A DNA stretch of 64,000 nt, from the NCBI RefSeq assembly GCF_000016325.1, contig NC_009425.1, positions 62,001 to 126,000 on the forward strand. The letters are read 5' to 3'. Both the position numbers and the translations under genes were made by a program. Of this stretch, positions 28,215-36,945 are shown in pieces (the first letter of the stretch is position 1; each line of letters opens with the position of its first letter). A model generated the notes under the pieces. The model did not search any database. It saw only the letters and a list, made by a program, of their open reading frames with translations, and was not told the origin of the DNA. This DNA is from Enterobacter sp. 638. GTDB taxonomy: Bacteria > Pseudomonadota > Gammaproteobacteria > Enterobacterales > Enterobacteriaceae.

Positions 28215-28618
28215 TATCCTGCGTTAACCTGTTTCTAATCATTTATGACAGTCAGCTTTAAGCTGTGAGTCCAACGGGTCAATGCACTCCCTTGGGGGAC
28301 TACTTGTCATGTGTATCGAGCAATACAATAAATGTAATAACATTTGTGATTTGCACATGGATTGAATAGACCCTAGTTTCCTAGACTGTTCCGTGCCTCA
28401 TGAACCAGGCACTTTCATAAACTGCAGGGGGCTGATCCTCACATGACCAGCTCCCCTTTATTTAACAAAGGATGATGTTGGCCACGTCCGCCCTTGGCAC
28501 TAAGCGGACTGTGATCAACCTTCTGACGTCTTGTTTTCTGGCTTCCTTCGTGACTTGCCCTAAGCATGTTGTAGTGCGATACTTGTAATGACATTTGTAT
28601 TTACAAGAGGTGTGAGAC
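28215..28618. other. gap without a supported gene
   Basis: Both strands lack a protein-like frame. The last 60 bases (up to 28612) probably contain the relB promoter: TTACAAGAGGTGTGAGAC supplies its ribosome binding site. Confidence 0.4.
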
Positions 28619-28858
28619 ATGGGTAGCATCAACCTGCGTATTGACGATGAACTTAAAGCGCGTTCTTACGCTGCGCTCGAAAAAATGGGTGTAACTCCCT
28701 CTGAAGCGCTTCGCCTCATGCTTGAATATATTGCTGACAATGAACGTTTGCCGTTCAAACAGACACTCCTGAGTGATGAGGATGCTGAGCTCGTGGAGAT
28801 AGTGAAAGAACGTCTTCGCAATCCTAAGCCAGTACGTGTGACGCTGGATGAGCTCTGA
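28619..28858 (+). CDS. relB: RelB/DinJ-family antitoxin
   Basis: A 79-residue protein. MGSINLRIDDELKARSYAAL is the ribbon-helix-helix DNA-binding part, with GVTPSEALRLMLEYI as its second helix. The C-terminal part (DAELVEIVKERLRNPKPVRVTLDEL) is the toxin-wrapping tail. The family neutralises RelE-type mRNA interferases and represses its own operon. AAGAGGTGTGAG precedes the ATG. Its stop overlaps the relE start (TGATG). The partner toxin carries a nonsense codon, so the antitoxin may now act alone or against toxins from other plasmids. Confidence 0.9.
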   Translation: MGSINLRIDDELKARSYAALEKMGVTPSEALRLMLEYIADNERLPFKQTLLSDEDAELVEIVKERLRNPKPVRVTLDEL

Positions 28859-29145
28859 TGGCATATTTTCTGGATTTTGACGAGCGTGCACTAAAGGAAT
28901 GGCGAAAGCTGGGCTCGACGGTACGTGAACAGTTGAAAAAGAAGCTGGCTGAAGTGCTTGAGTAACCGAGAATTGAAGCGAACAAGCTTCGGGGTATGCA
29001 TGACTGTTACAAAATTAAGCTCCGGTCTTCAGGCTATCGTCTTGTATATCAGGTCATAGACGAGAAGGTTGTCGTCTTTGTGATTTCTGTTGGGAAAAGA
29101 GAGCGCTCGGAAGTTTATAGCGAGGCGGTCAAACGCATTCTCTGA
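28858..29145 (+). pseudogene. relE: relE toxin inactivated by one nonsense codon
   Basis: The frame begins MAYFLDFDERALKEWRKLGS and is open for 95 codons except for one TAA at codon 36 (28963-28965). Beyond it the frame continues as an ordinary RelE ending: KLRGMHDCYKIKLRSSGYRL, YQVIDEKVVVFVISVGKRER and a final AVKRIL. A Ser codon (TCA) in relatives would become TAA by a single base change. The full catalytic surface (basic residues, Arg near 80, Tyr near 87) is therefore present but not translated from the normal start. Sequencing error is the alternative explanation. Confidence 0.85.
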
Positions 29146-29469
29146 AATAAAGCAGGACATCTCAGTTTCGCAGTAAAGGTGCCACTTCTGCTTTGCGTTG
29201 ACAGGAAGAAGGCTATGAAACTGCTATGGATCATTCAAGAATCGAGGCTGGGGGAAATATAATCCTTGCGTTTAACCCGGGATATTATTTGTTGCACCTT
29301 GGTTTTTGGGATACCTATCCTGATGACGAATGTGATTAGCACTAATTTTTACGACACTTTTAGAATGCCGAGCAATTCAGGTTGAAGCGAAGCACAACGT
29401 TTAGAACGCTTTATCGGTCCGCCAGACTACGTATTCAGCGGGCGTTTACTTGTTTATCTGAGGAATATC
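29146..29469. other. gap with a probable hok remnant
   Basis: GGAAGAAGGCTATGAAACTGC at about 29205-29225 matches the Shine-Dalgarno and first codons of the three hok genes. GAGGCTGGGGGAAA some 25 bp later resembles their terminator. The hok body between them is deleted. The rest, to 29455, shows nothing I can name; a CTGAGGAATATC ribosome binding site precedes the next gene. Confidence 0.45.
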
Positions 29470-31563
29470 TTGAGTAATAACACCCCTCTTTATCCGCAAC
29501 AGCTAACGGTTCATCAGGCTATGGAACTGGCGAATGCACACTGGAATGCGGGTCAGGCAGCACAGGCAGAGCAGCTTTGTTTGCGTGTTCTTCAGGTTGC
29601 CCCTTCGCAGCCCGATGCTCTTAATCTTTTAGGCTTGATGATGCATGCCTACGGCAAGATGGATCTGGCCCTCGACTACATACGTAAAGCTGGGCAGTCG
29701 CCGGGTGCACCGGCGATAGTGTTCAGCAATCTGGCCGAGCTTTGCCGCCAAAGGGGGTTATTACAGGAAGCAGAACAAGCCGCCCGGCGAGCAGTAGAAC
29801 AAGAGCCGCAACTGGCTTTGGCATGGAATAACCTTGGCATCATTTTGCAGGAGGCAGGGAAATTTAAGGCCAGCCTTGAGTGCCTGCAATACGTGGCATC
29901 GCTGCAACCAGACAATGCTGAGGTGCACAACAATCTGGCCAATACCTGGAAGCGCCTGGGTGACTTGCAACGCGCTCAGGAAAGTTACCAGCGTGCGCTG
30001 AATTTACGACCTGATTACGCAGAGGTCTACAGTAATCTCGCCTCGCTGTTAAGTGAGTTGGGATGTATTGATGAGGCTGCGGCTTCTGCCAGACAGGCAA
30101 TAGATATCAACCCGCAACTGGCTGATGCCTACCTGAATCTGGCGGATATTGAATTGTCGCGTATGCGCTACGCAGAAGCATCGCATTGGGTTAAAGCACT
30201 TCTGGAGTTTTCGCCCCGACATGCGGGGGCGCTTATCACTCTTGCCCATATCATGATAGCTAATGAGCATTATGAAGAGGCGGCCTTCGAAGCACGCAAG
30301 GCGCTGGCCATCGCCCCGGACAGGGCTAATGCGCATATGATCCTGGGTAAAGCATTGCAGGCGCTTGGGCAGTATGAAGACGCAGACAGAGCTTATAGTA
30401 AGGCAGCGGTATTACCAGGCACGGTTGCTGAAGAGGCCCTGATTGCGCGCGCGGTTTTGCTGATGGAAACCGGTGATAAGCAAGCCGCTACGGCGGCGTT
30501 TGAACAGGCCTTGAAACGTTTTCCAGATTCAGCGCGGATTGTCGCTGCGCGTTGTGACAATAAGTTCTATCGTGCCGGCGACCCTGACATTGATGTGATG
30601 GAGAGCGCATTGGTCAGCGAGCCAACGCCTCCACTTAATGAAAAAATGATGCTGCATTTTTCGCTGGGCAAAGCCTGGCTTGATGTTAGCGATTCCGAAC
30701 GCGCATTTTTTCATCTGAATCAGGGCAACGCCCTCAAGCGTGCCTCTTTTCATTACGATGCCGCTCAAACCCGTGCGTGGGTGAACAACATTGCGGAGAT
30801 TTTCACGCCAGCCTTGATGGCGCAGTTCAACAACGCGGGCACGGCTTCTGAGCGGTCGGTCTTTGTCGTCGGGATGCCTCGCTCTGGCACCACTCTGGTT
30901 GAGCAGATTCTGGCCTCACATCCCGGTGTTTACGGTGCAGGGGAGTTGCGTGCACTGGATCGGGCTGTGGCACGCGCAGGCCGATTCCCCGATGATGTAC
31001 CACGCTGGAATAATGCTGACTTTGCTCGTATTGGGACAGACTATCTGGAGCAGGTGAGTCACCTGGCACCGGAGGCATTGCGCGTGATCGACAAGCTGCC
31101 TGCGAACTTCTTTTATGCCGGACTGATTCCACTTCTTCTGCCTGGCGCGCGCATCATCCATTGCCGCCGTAACCCTGTTGATACGTGCTTATCCTGTTAC
31201 AGCAAGCTGTTTGCTGGCGAACAGACATTCGCTTATCAACTGGATGAGCTGGGTCAGTTCTACCGTGATTATGAGGCGTTGATGGCCCATTTTCGCCAGA
31301 TACTGCCAGCTGACAGCTTCATTGAAGTCGACTATGAGACTGTGGTCGACGATCTTGAAGGGCAGGCGCGGCGCCTGATTGATTTTATCGCTCTTCCCTG
31401 GGACGACGCCTGTCTGACCTTCCACGAAACTCGCCGTATCGTGCGCACGGCAAGCGTTGCCCAGGTGCGTCAGCCGATCTATACCTCCTCTAAAGGACGC
31501 TGGCAACAACATGCTGCACACCTCGGTCCCTTGTTAAAAGCACTGGGGATGGAGCAGAAATGA
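29470..31563 (+). CDS. TPR-repeat sulfotransferase-family protein
   Basis: A 697-residue cytoplasmic protein. Residues 10-340 are about nine 34-residue TPR units (for example AWNNLGIILQEAGKFKASLE, then AEVHNNLANTWKRLGDLQRA, then AEVYSNLASLLSELGCIDEA). The C-terminal domain (about 460-697) is a PAPS-dependent sulfotransferase: SVFVVGMPRSGTTLVEQILA is the 5'-phosphosulfate loop and IIHCRRNPVDTCLSCYSKLF the 3'-phosphate-binding motif. TPRs usually present a protein or peptide substrate. The start is a TTG, supported by GAGG 8 nt upstream. Its stop overlaps the next gene's start (ATGA), so the two are translated together. Together they precede an autotransporter, which may be their substrate. The actual acceptor is unknown, and a polysaccharide acceptor is possible. 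Confidence 0.85.
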   Translation: MSNNTPLYPQQLTVHQAMELANAHWNAGQAAQAEQLCLRVLQVAPSQPDALNLLGLMMHAYGKMDLALDYIRKAGQSPGAPAIVFSNLAELCRQRGLLQEAEQAARRAVEQEPQLALAWNNLGIILQEAGKFKASLECLQYVASLQPDNAEVHNNLANTWKRLGDLQRAQESYQRALNLRPDYAEVYSNLASLLSELGCIDEAAASARQAIDINPQLADAYLNLADIELSRMRYAEASHWVKALLEFSPRHAGALITLAHIMIANEHYEEAAFEARKALAIAPDRANAHMILGKALQALGQYEDADRAYSKAAVLPGTVAEEALIARAVLLMETGDKQAATAAFEQALKRFPDSARIVAARCDNKFYRAGDPDIDVMESALVSEPTPPLNEKMMLHFSLGKAWLDVSDSERAFFHLNQGNALKRASFHYDAAQTRAWVNNIAEIFTPALMAQFNNAGTASERSVFVVGMPRSGTTLVEQILASHPGVYGAGELRALDRAVARAGRFPDDVPRWNNADFARIGTDYLEQVSHLAPEALRVIDKLPANFFYAGLIPLLLPGARIIHCRRNPVDTCLSCYSKLFAGEQTFAYQLDELGQFYRDYEALMAHFRQILPADSFIEVDYETVVDDLEGQARRLIDFIALPWDDACLTFHETRRIVRTASVAQVRQPIYTSSKGRWQQHAAHLGPLLKALGMEQK

Positions 31564-32729
31564 ACCCTGAACCGACAGACAACCAAACCCTTTTCCAGCA
31601 GGTTGATGAACTTCTGAAAGCTGAACGCTGGGCACAGGCCGAAGCGGTGCTGAGTCAAGCGCTGTGCTCTGGTTCCGGGCCAATACCTTTGTGGCGTCAG
31701 CTCTATGTAGCGTACCGCCAGCAGGGAAATATCGCTGGAGCGACCCAGGTACTAGAGATGATCGTACAGGCCACCCCTGGCGACCTGCATTCGCGCTTCG
31801 ACCTGGCCGAAATGCTGTTATTGCAGGGAGAGTTCACGCGCGGCTGGCGCGAATATCGCTTCCGTTACAGGCAGGATCACACCCGCATGTTTGAGCGCCA
31901 TATCCGGCAGCCACGCTGGGAAGGGCAGTCAATTATAGGGAAGACGCTGTTCATCCACGATGAGCAAGGTTACGGTGATACCTTTCAGTTTCTTCGACTG
32001 GTGGAGCAGGCACAAATGCGAAGCGGTGCCCATGTTGTGCTGGAGGTGAACGAGGAGGCTTATAACCTGGCTCATGGCGTCAGGGGTTATCATCAGCTGA
32101 TGAAGCGAGGAACGCTGCCACCACCGTTTGATTTTCACTGTGAACTGATGAGCCTGCCAGCCGCACTCGGCCTACAACTGTCGGACCTGCCGGGGCGAGT
32201 GCCTTATCTCTTTGCCGATCCCGCGCGAGTGGAGAAATGGCGCGCCCGTCTGGCTGATCTTCCACGCCCGCTAGTGGGATTGGTGTGGGCTGGCCGTCCC
32301 ACCCATGCGAATGACAAGCACCGTTCGCTGGCGCTCGCCGATCTGGCACCGCTGGCGCAAGAGGGTATGACCTTCCTCGCGTTGCAGAAAGGACCAGCGG
32401 CAGAGCAGGCTGTTACGCCGCTTGCGGGCATGTCGCTGCTGTCGCTCAGCGATGAAATCCACGATTTTGATGATACTGCCGCCATCCTGCGAGTGATAGA
32501 CACGCTGGTCTCGGTCGACTCTTCTCCGGTTCATCTGGCCGGTGCGCTCGGATGTCCAGCCTGTGTGCTGCTGCCTTTCCAGCATGACTGGCGCTGGTTA
32601 CAACAACGCGAGGACTCTCCCTGGTATCCTGAAATGCGGCTGTTCCGCCAGCTTGCGGCAGGAGAATGGAAAACCCCGTTGCAAAACGTCGCTATCGCTT
32701 TGAAAAAATTAAAAAATAAGCCTGAGTGA
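31560..32729 (+). CDS. TPR-glycosyltransferase-like protein (GT9/GT41-like C-terminus)
   Basis: A 389-residue protein. The first 110 residues hold two or three TPR-like units ending GEFTRGWREYRFRYR, a motif common at the TPR/transferase joint of this family. The rest resembles a GT-B nucleotide-sugar domain: PLVGLVWAGRPTHANDKHRS (about 238-257) and VIDTLVSVDSSPVHLAGALG with PFQHDWRWL (about 320-350), as in ADP-heptose transferase (GT9) and TPR-linked bacterial transferases. Donor and acceptor cannot be told. It overlaps the upstream sulfotransferase gene by 4 bases and lies 185 bp upstream of the autotransporter, the position held by dedicated glycosyltransferases (Aah, TibC) next to AIDA-I and TibA. 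Confidence 0.8.
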   Translation: MNPEPTDNQTLFQQVDELLKAERWAQAEAVLSQALCSGSGPIPLWRQLYVAYRQQGNIAGATQVLEMIVQATPGDLHSRFDLAEMLLLQGEFTRGWREYRFRYRQDHTRMFERHIRQPRWEGQSIIGKTLFIHDEQGYGDTFQFLRLVEQAQMRSGAHVVLEVNEEAYNLAHGVRGYHQLMKRGTLPPPFDFHCELMSLPAALGLQLSDLPGRVPYLFADPARVEKWRARLADLPRPLVGLVWAGRPTHANDKHRSLALADLAPLAQEGMTFLALQKGPAAEQAVTPLAGMSLLSLSDEIHDFDDTAAILRVIDTLVSVDSSPVHLAGALGCPACVLLPFQHDWRWLQQREDSPWYPEMRLFRQLAAGEWKTPLQNVAIALKKLKNKPE

Positions 32730-32914
32730 TACAGGGGATAGTAATATCTCTGAGCATTCTACTGAAGATAGATATTTTACTGCCGATAACTAAAGATTAA
32801 GACTAATTACAGTACATTAATATTATTCGATTTGAGGCAGCAAACCGCTAACACCAACGCATGACTAATGCTATAAGTAAATTCTTATTAAATTATGTTA
32901 ATGCGGGTTGCTAA

Positions 32915-35734
32915 ATGTCAAAAAATATTACAAATCCAACTGCGATAGACAGACGGAAGGTGCTGGGCCTTTCAATAGGGTCAGCAATTGCGTTGCTGTC
33001 GTCCGCAGAAGTTTATTCAGCATGTATCGCTCTTGGTAATACCGCTACAGTGACTGGAACCACTGGCTGCGTTACCTGGTCTGGAGGAAATCTTACACTG
33101 ACCAATGCTGGAACACTCATTTCAACAGGTGCGGCGCCCGTAACGGCGACATCTGCAGCGGGAACATTACTCAATAACGGATTGCTAAGTGGCACATCTG
33201 CCGCTGGCGTCGAGAACACGGCTAATGCTCTTATTGTTCAGAATAACAGTACGATCATCAGTAACACCATCGGGCTTAACAATAACGGAACGATTGTATC
33301 GCTGAACAACAATGCCGGAGGAACGATTTCCGGTTCAGTTGCGGGTGTTAAGAATAACAGTTTCATCATGTCGCTCAGTAATAACAATATCATCTCCGGT
33401 GGTCTGGGCATCAACAATGGTGGCACTTTGGGCTCTCTCGCTAACAGTGGAACCCTCACCGGAACGACGACAGGAGTTTATAACTCGGGTCTCATCACAA
33501 ACTTATCCAACAGTGGCTCTCTCTCCGGCACCAGTTATGGCATCCAGTCTGATAATGGCAGTCAGATCCTCTCTTTGCAAAATACCAGCACGGGCATTAT
33601 TGAAGGTGGGACGGGCGTGTTGGTCGGCAATCTAACCCCCTCTGGCACGATCAACGTCAACACGTTAACCAATGCTGGCCAGATTTCGGGAACGACTAAC
33701 GTCGGGGTCGGCACCAGCAGCAACGGCACTATCGGGAGCTTAAATAATACGGGTACCCTCGTTGGTAGTCTGGGTGGTGTGGGCAATGCCGGCACCATCG
33801 GTTCTCTGGTCAACAGTGGTACCATCTCCAGCAGCGGTTATGCCGTTTATAACGCCGGATCCGGTACCTTTGGCCCGATCACCAACAGCGGCATGATTGC
33901 TGGTACCATTTACAATGGTGCCACCCGCAGCATGACCATTAACGGCAGCAACGATGCGACCTTCGGTACCCTGACGGGAGCCAGTGGCGGAACCGGTAGT
34001 GCGGATATCGGAATGCTCTACAGTACCAGCGCAGACCTGTTTTTTGCGTCCGGTAATCTGCTGCTTAATGACAATATTCAGGCCGGCAGCAAAACGGTGA
34101 ATAACACAGGCGCGACCTTACAGGTCAATAACATCCTCAGCATCACCGGCAACTACGTGCAGAGGGCATCTGCAGCCTTGGTAGTCGGTGTTGGCGATGT
34201 CGCAGTGAGCAACGGCGTCTCAGCCGATACCGGCTATGGACGTCTGATTGTCAGTGGTGCTGCCACCATCGACAATGGTTCAACGGTGGCACTCAAGTCA
34301 CTCAATACCTACCGCTTTGCTCCGGGCCAGCGTTATGTGGTTATTACCGCCGCCCAAAATGGCACCAATTACAATGCCAACAGCTTAAATTACCTGACTT
34401 CCGCCTATGAGGGTGTGACAAGCGGATCTGTGGTTGACAGTGGCAACACGAGCAGTCTGGTGGTTTCTCTGGGTGCAAAAGCGACAGATTCGGGTACAGG
34501 TACGCCTGGAGTGCCGACAAATCCGGGTACAGGTACGCCTGGAGTGCCGACAAATCCGGGTACAGGTACGCCTGGAGGAGGGGAGACTCCAGTCACGCCG
34601 GGCTTTGCAACTACGGGCAATGCGATATCTTCTCTGAGCGGATTGAAGCAGTACACCGGGATTGCTCCAGGACTGCTTGATCTCTATAACGCCTCACTGG
34701 CCATTGATTCTACTCGTGACGCGAACAAAGTAGGTGAACAGCTCTCTCCCGTACAGAACAGCAGCGCCAGCAATGTAGCCTCAGTGGCGACATTTGACGC
34801 CGTCGGTGTGGTCGGTCAGCGAGTTGATTCAGTGCGTCTGGCGCATACACAAGGTATGAGCGGGGTGGCAACCGGTGATGATCCTACCGACTGGGCTGCA
34901 TGGGGGCAGGTATTTGGCGGCCATGCTAACCAGGGTATGGTAGATAGTGTCAGTGGGTATAAAGCGAACTACAGCGGGCTGGTACTGGGTGTTGACCGGG
35001 CTATGGGAGATGCATGGCGGGTCGGTGGTGCACTGACTTACAGTTACACCTCGGTCCATGGCGAAGACAATCTTTCCGGTAATAAGACGGGAGTTGATTC
35101 TTACGGTCTGATTGGCTATGCCAGTTATACCGGTGACCCATGGTACGTGAACCTGTCTGCCAGCGTCACTCAGCAACGCTACGACACTTCACGTAAAGTT
35201 AATATGACGGGTTATTCCGATTCGGCTTGGGGCAAATTTAACGGTCAGCAGTACGTGACCAAGGCAGAATTCGGTTATCCGCTGGCCGTGGCGGATACCA
35301 CCACGCTGACGCCTTTGGCTAACCTGAGTTACAGTTATCAGACACTTGATAGCTATAAAGAAAGCAGCGGAAATGGTTCTGCTCTTTCGGTGGAAAGTAG
35401 CCACAATAACGCGTTCCGTAGTGGATTGGGCGCGAAACTGGAGAAATCATTCCAGACCGGTATTGGCGACATTGTACCGTATGTTCAGGCAGTGTGGACG
35501 CATCAGTATGACTCCAAGCAGAGCACCACGAATGCTAGCTATGCTGCTGATACTATTGGAGAAACAAGCTTCACAACCTTCGGTGCGTCGCCCGTTGAAG
35601 ACACTGCTGATCTCTCCTTGGGTACCACCGTTCTAAATTCAGATACGCTCAGTGTGACCGCGCGTTATACCGCGCAGTTCGGTGAACAGTATCAGGGGCA
35701 GACAGTCAGTCTGCAGGTACGTAAGCTGTTTTGA
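32915..35734 (+). CDS. autotransporter adhesin-like protein (type Va secretion)
   Basis: 939 residues. The N-terminus has an unusual signal: IDRRKVLGLSIGSAIALLSS, a twin-Arg pair (13-14) before the hydrophobic core, with likely cleavage near AEVYSA-C. The passenger (about 37-520) is built of short repeats rich in Asn, Gly, Ser and Thr (LNNAGTI, LANSGTLTGT and similar), predicting a right-handed beta-helix. A Gly/Thr/Pro linker with three repeat units (about 525-560) follows. An alpha-helical segment (GQRVDSVRLAHTQGMSG) leads into the 12-stranded beta-barrel (about 658-939), which ends in the outer-membrane signature RKLF with terminal Phe. The Ser/Thr wealth and the two upstream TPR enzymes suggest a glycosylated and perhaps sulfated surface protein; this is inference. 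The start codon lacks a strong Shine-Dalgarno. Confidence 0.9.
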   Translation: MSKNITNPTAIDRRKVLGLSIGSAIALLSSAEVYSACIALGNTATVTGTTGCVTWSGGNLTLTNAGTLISTGAAPVTATSAAGTLLNNGLLSGTSAAGVENTANALIVQNNSTIISNTIGLNNNGTIVSLNNNAGGTISGSVAGVKNNSFIMSLSNNNIISGGLGINNGGTLGSLANSGTLTGTTTGVYNSGLITNLSNSGSLSGTSYGIQSDNGSQILSLQNTSTGIIEGGTGVLVGNLTPSGTINVNTLTNAGQISGTTNVGVGTSSNGTIGSLNNTGTLVGSLGGVGNAGTIGSLVNSGTISSSGYAVYNAGSGTFGPITNSGMIAGTIYNGATRSMTINGSNDATFGTLTGASGGTGSADIGMLYSTSADLFFASGNLLLNDNIQAGSKTVNNTGATLQVNNILSITGNYVQRASAALVVGVGDVAVSNGVSADTGYGRLIVSGAATIDNGSTVALKSLNTYRFAPGQRYVVITAAQNGTNYNANSLNYLTSAYEGVTSGSVVDSGNTSSLVVSLGAKATDSGTGTPGVPTNPGTGTPGVPTNPGTGTPGGGETPVTPGFATTGNAISSLSGLKQYTGIAPGLLDLYNASLAIDSTRDANKVGEQLSPVQNSSASNVASVATFDAVGVVGQRVDSVRLAHTQGMSGVATGDDPTDWAAWGQVFGGHANQGMVDSVSGYKANYSGLVLGVDRAMGDAWRVGGALTYSYTSVHGEDNLSGNKTGVDSYGLIGYASYTGDPWYVNLSASVTQQRYDTSRKVNMTGYSDSAWGKFNGQQYVTKAEFGYPLAVADTTTLTPLANLSYSYQTLDSYKESSGNGSALSVESSHNNAFRSGLGAKLEKSFQTGIGDIVPYVQAVWTHQYDSKQSTTNASYAADTIGETSFTTFGASPVEDTADLSLGTTVLNSDTLSVTARYTAQFGEQYQGQTVSLQVRKLF
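34490..34590 (+). repeat. 33-bp tandem repeat in the autotransporter linker
   Basis: A 33-bp unit encoding GTGTPGVPTNP occurs twice in full and a third time in part (GTGTPGGGE). The copies are identical at the DNA level, which implies recent slippage. Unit number could vary the distance between passenger and barrel without breaking the frame. Confidence 0.85.
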
Positions 35735-35749
35735 TACAACCAAATATAA

Positions 35750-35779
35750 CCCAGCTCCTGAAAGGCCGCAGGAGCTGGG
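35750..35779 (+). terminator. hairpin after the autotransporter gene
   Basis: CCCAGCTCCTG and CAGGAGCTGGG form a perfect 11-bp stem around AAAGGCCG, 15 bases after the stop. No U-tract follows, so it may stabilise the 3' end rather than terminate alone. Confidence 0.6.
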
Positions 35780-35809
35780 TATAATCGCACTAATGATACA
35801 TTCTCGAAG

Positions 35810-36147
35810 CAAGTGGTGAACCTGCGTGACATGGGTCTATTCAAGCTCGCTCTTGTGCTGCGCTGGAAAATATAGGGATCACACTTTTTGAAGTGCTGCG
35901 CCTTATACTTAACTATATTGCCGACAATGAACGTCTTCTTTTCAAGAAAATGCTGCTCAACGATAAAGATGCTGAACTCGGTGAGATAGTGAAAGAGCGA
36001 ATACGTAATCCTAAGCCTGTTCGTGTGATTCTGGACGACCTCTGAGGGCGTATTTTCTGGATTTGTCGAGTGGACACTGAAGGGATGCCATAAACCTTAC
36101 GTGACCGTAAGAGAGCAACTCAAAAAGAAGCTGGCAGATATGCTCAA
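35810..36147 (+). pseudogene. decayed second relBE
   Basis: 35830-36045 aligns along its length with the relB gene at 28619-28858: LRLILNYIADNERLL..., then DAELGEIVKERIRNPKPVR, then the stop TGA at 36043-36045. It has a stop after GCTGGAAAATA near 35875 and a damaged start. A relE start (GCGTATTTTCTGGATTT) follows, with frameshifts, and ends abruptly at about 36147, where it is fused to a truncated leading-region gene. Confidence 0.8.
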
Positions 36148-36312
36148 ATTTACGCCAGTCTGAAAGAGATGTCCTGCGAATGGGATGGCATGAGCGGCTG
36201 GCTCGAGACGGAAAGCGATCGACTGGCTGAGAGTGTTGATGAGCATCTTAAGGCGCTCGAGGAGCAGATTCAGGACTGGGCGCAGGGACCGGACAGTCTG
36301 AACGACGACTGA
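36148..36312 (+). pseudogene. 5'-truncated copy of the gene at 41635-41865
   Basis: The sequence ARLKEMSCEWDGMSGWLETE onward to the terminal DSLNDD is repeated almost base for base at about 41704-41865, but the first 20-odd codons are replaced by relE debris. No start codon remains in the right place. This joint defines the left end of the 1.6-kb leading-region duplication. Confidence 0.85.
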
Positions 36313-36565
36313 AAAATGATGAGGATTTATACAGCTTTCATACGGTTATTCCTGGGCAGATGTGGCACGGCAGGATATAATGGCGATGGCGCTTGAGGCT
36401 TTTTGCCTCATGATGTTCGGGTGGTTTGTTATCGTGTTGTGAGGCAGAAAGAAGAAAGCCCCGTAGGAAGTTAATTTACATTAACCAACCACACGAGGCT
36501 TAATCTACATGCTAGACACATCTAGATTAGCCGCTTACTGCGCTTTGCGCAAGGAGAAGAAGGCT

Positions 36566-36724
36566 ATGAAACTGCCACGAAGTTCCCTTATCTGGTGCGT
36601 ATTAATAGTGTGTCTCACACTGCTGATATTCACCTACCTGACACGAAAATCGCTCTGCGAAATTCGTTATAAGGACGGAGACAGGGAGGTGGCGGCTTTC
36701 ATGGCCTACGAATCCGGTAAGTAG
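36566..36724 (+). CDS. hok: Hok-family membrane toxin, copy 2
   Basis: Fifty-two residues, [20 protein letters not shown] and so on, identical to copy 1 except Tyr for Phe at residue 24. The leader contains an upstream ATG at 36509. In classical hok loci the upstream frame (mok) overlaps hok out of frame, but here 36509 is in frame and would add 19 residues ([19 protein letters not shown]) to Hok. Sok-type control through mok translation would therefore work differently or not at all. Both terminator hairpins (from about 36734 and 36810) are kept. Confidence 0.88.
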   Translation: MKLPRSSLIWCVLIVCLTLLIFTYLTRKSLCEIRYKDGDREVAAFMAYESGK

Positions 36725-36945
36725 CAACCTGGAGGCGGGGGAAACCCCGCCTTTTCAGGAGCTGATGATGTCTGGATTTGCCTGAAGCGCCTTTATGAAG
36801 GGGCTACCGGTTCGCTGGTAGCCCCTTTTTCCTTCCCGGCGCGACCGCACGCATGAACAACCTGGAAGGGCTGTTCCCCTCCGGGGAACGGGGGAAAGAC
36901 GGCAGCGCCTCCGGCGCTTCTGTCTGTCTCCCTCCTCCGTATTCC

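Noticed and set aside
36509..36565. 19-residue extension of Hok copy 2 as the true start
   Set aside because: The AAGGAGAAGAAGGCT ribosome binding site directs the ATG at 36566, as in the other copies. The upstream ATG is the mok-equivalent that has shifted into frame.
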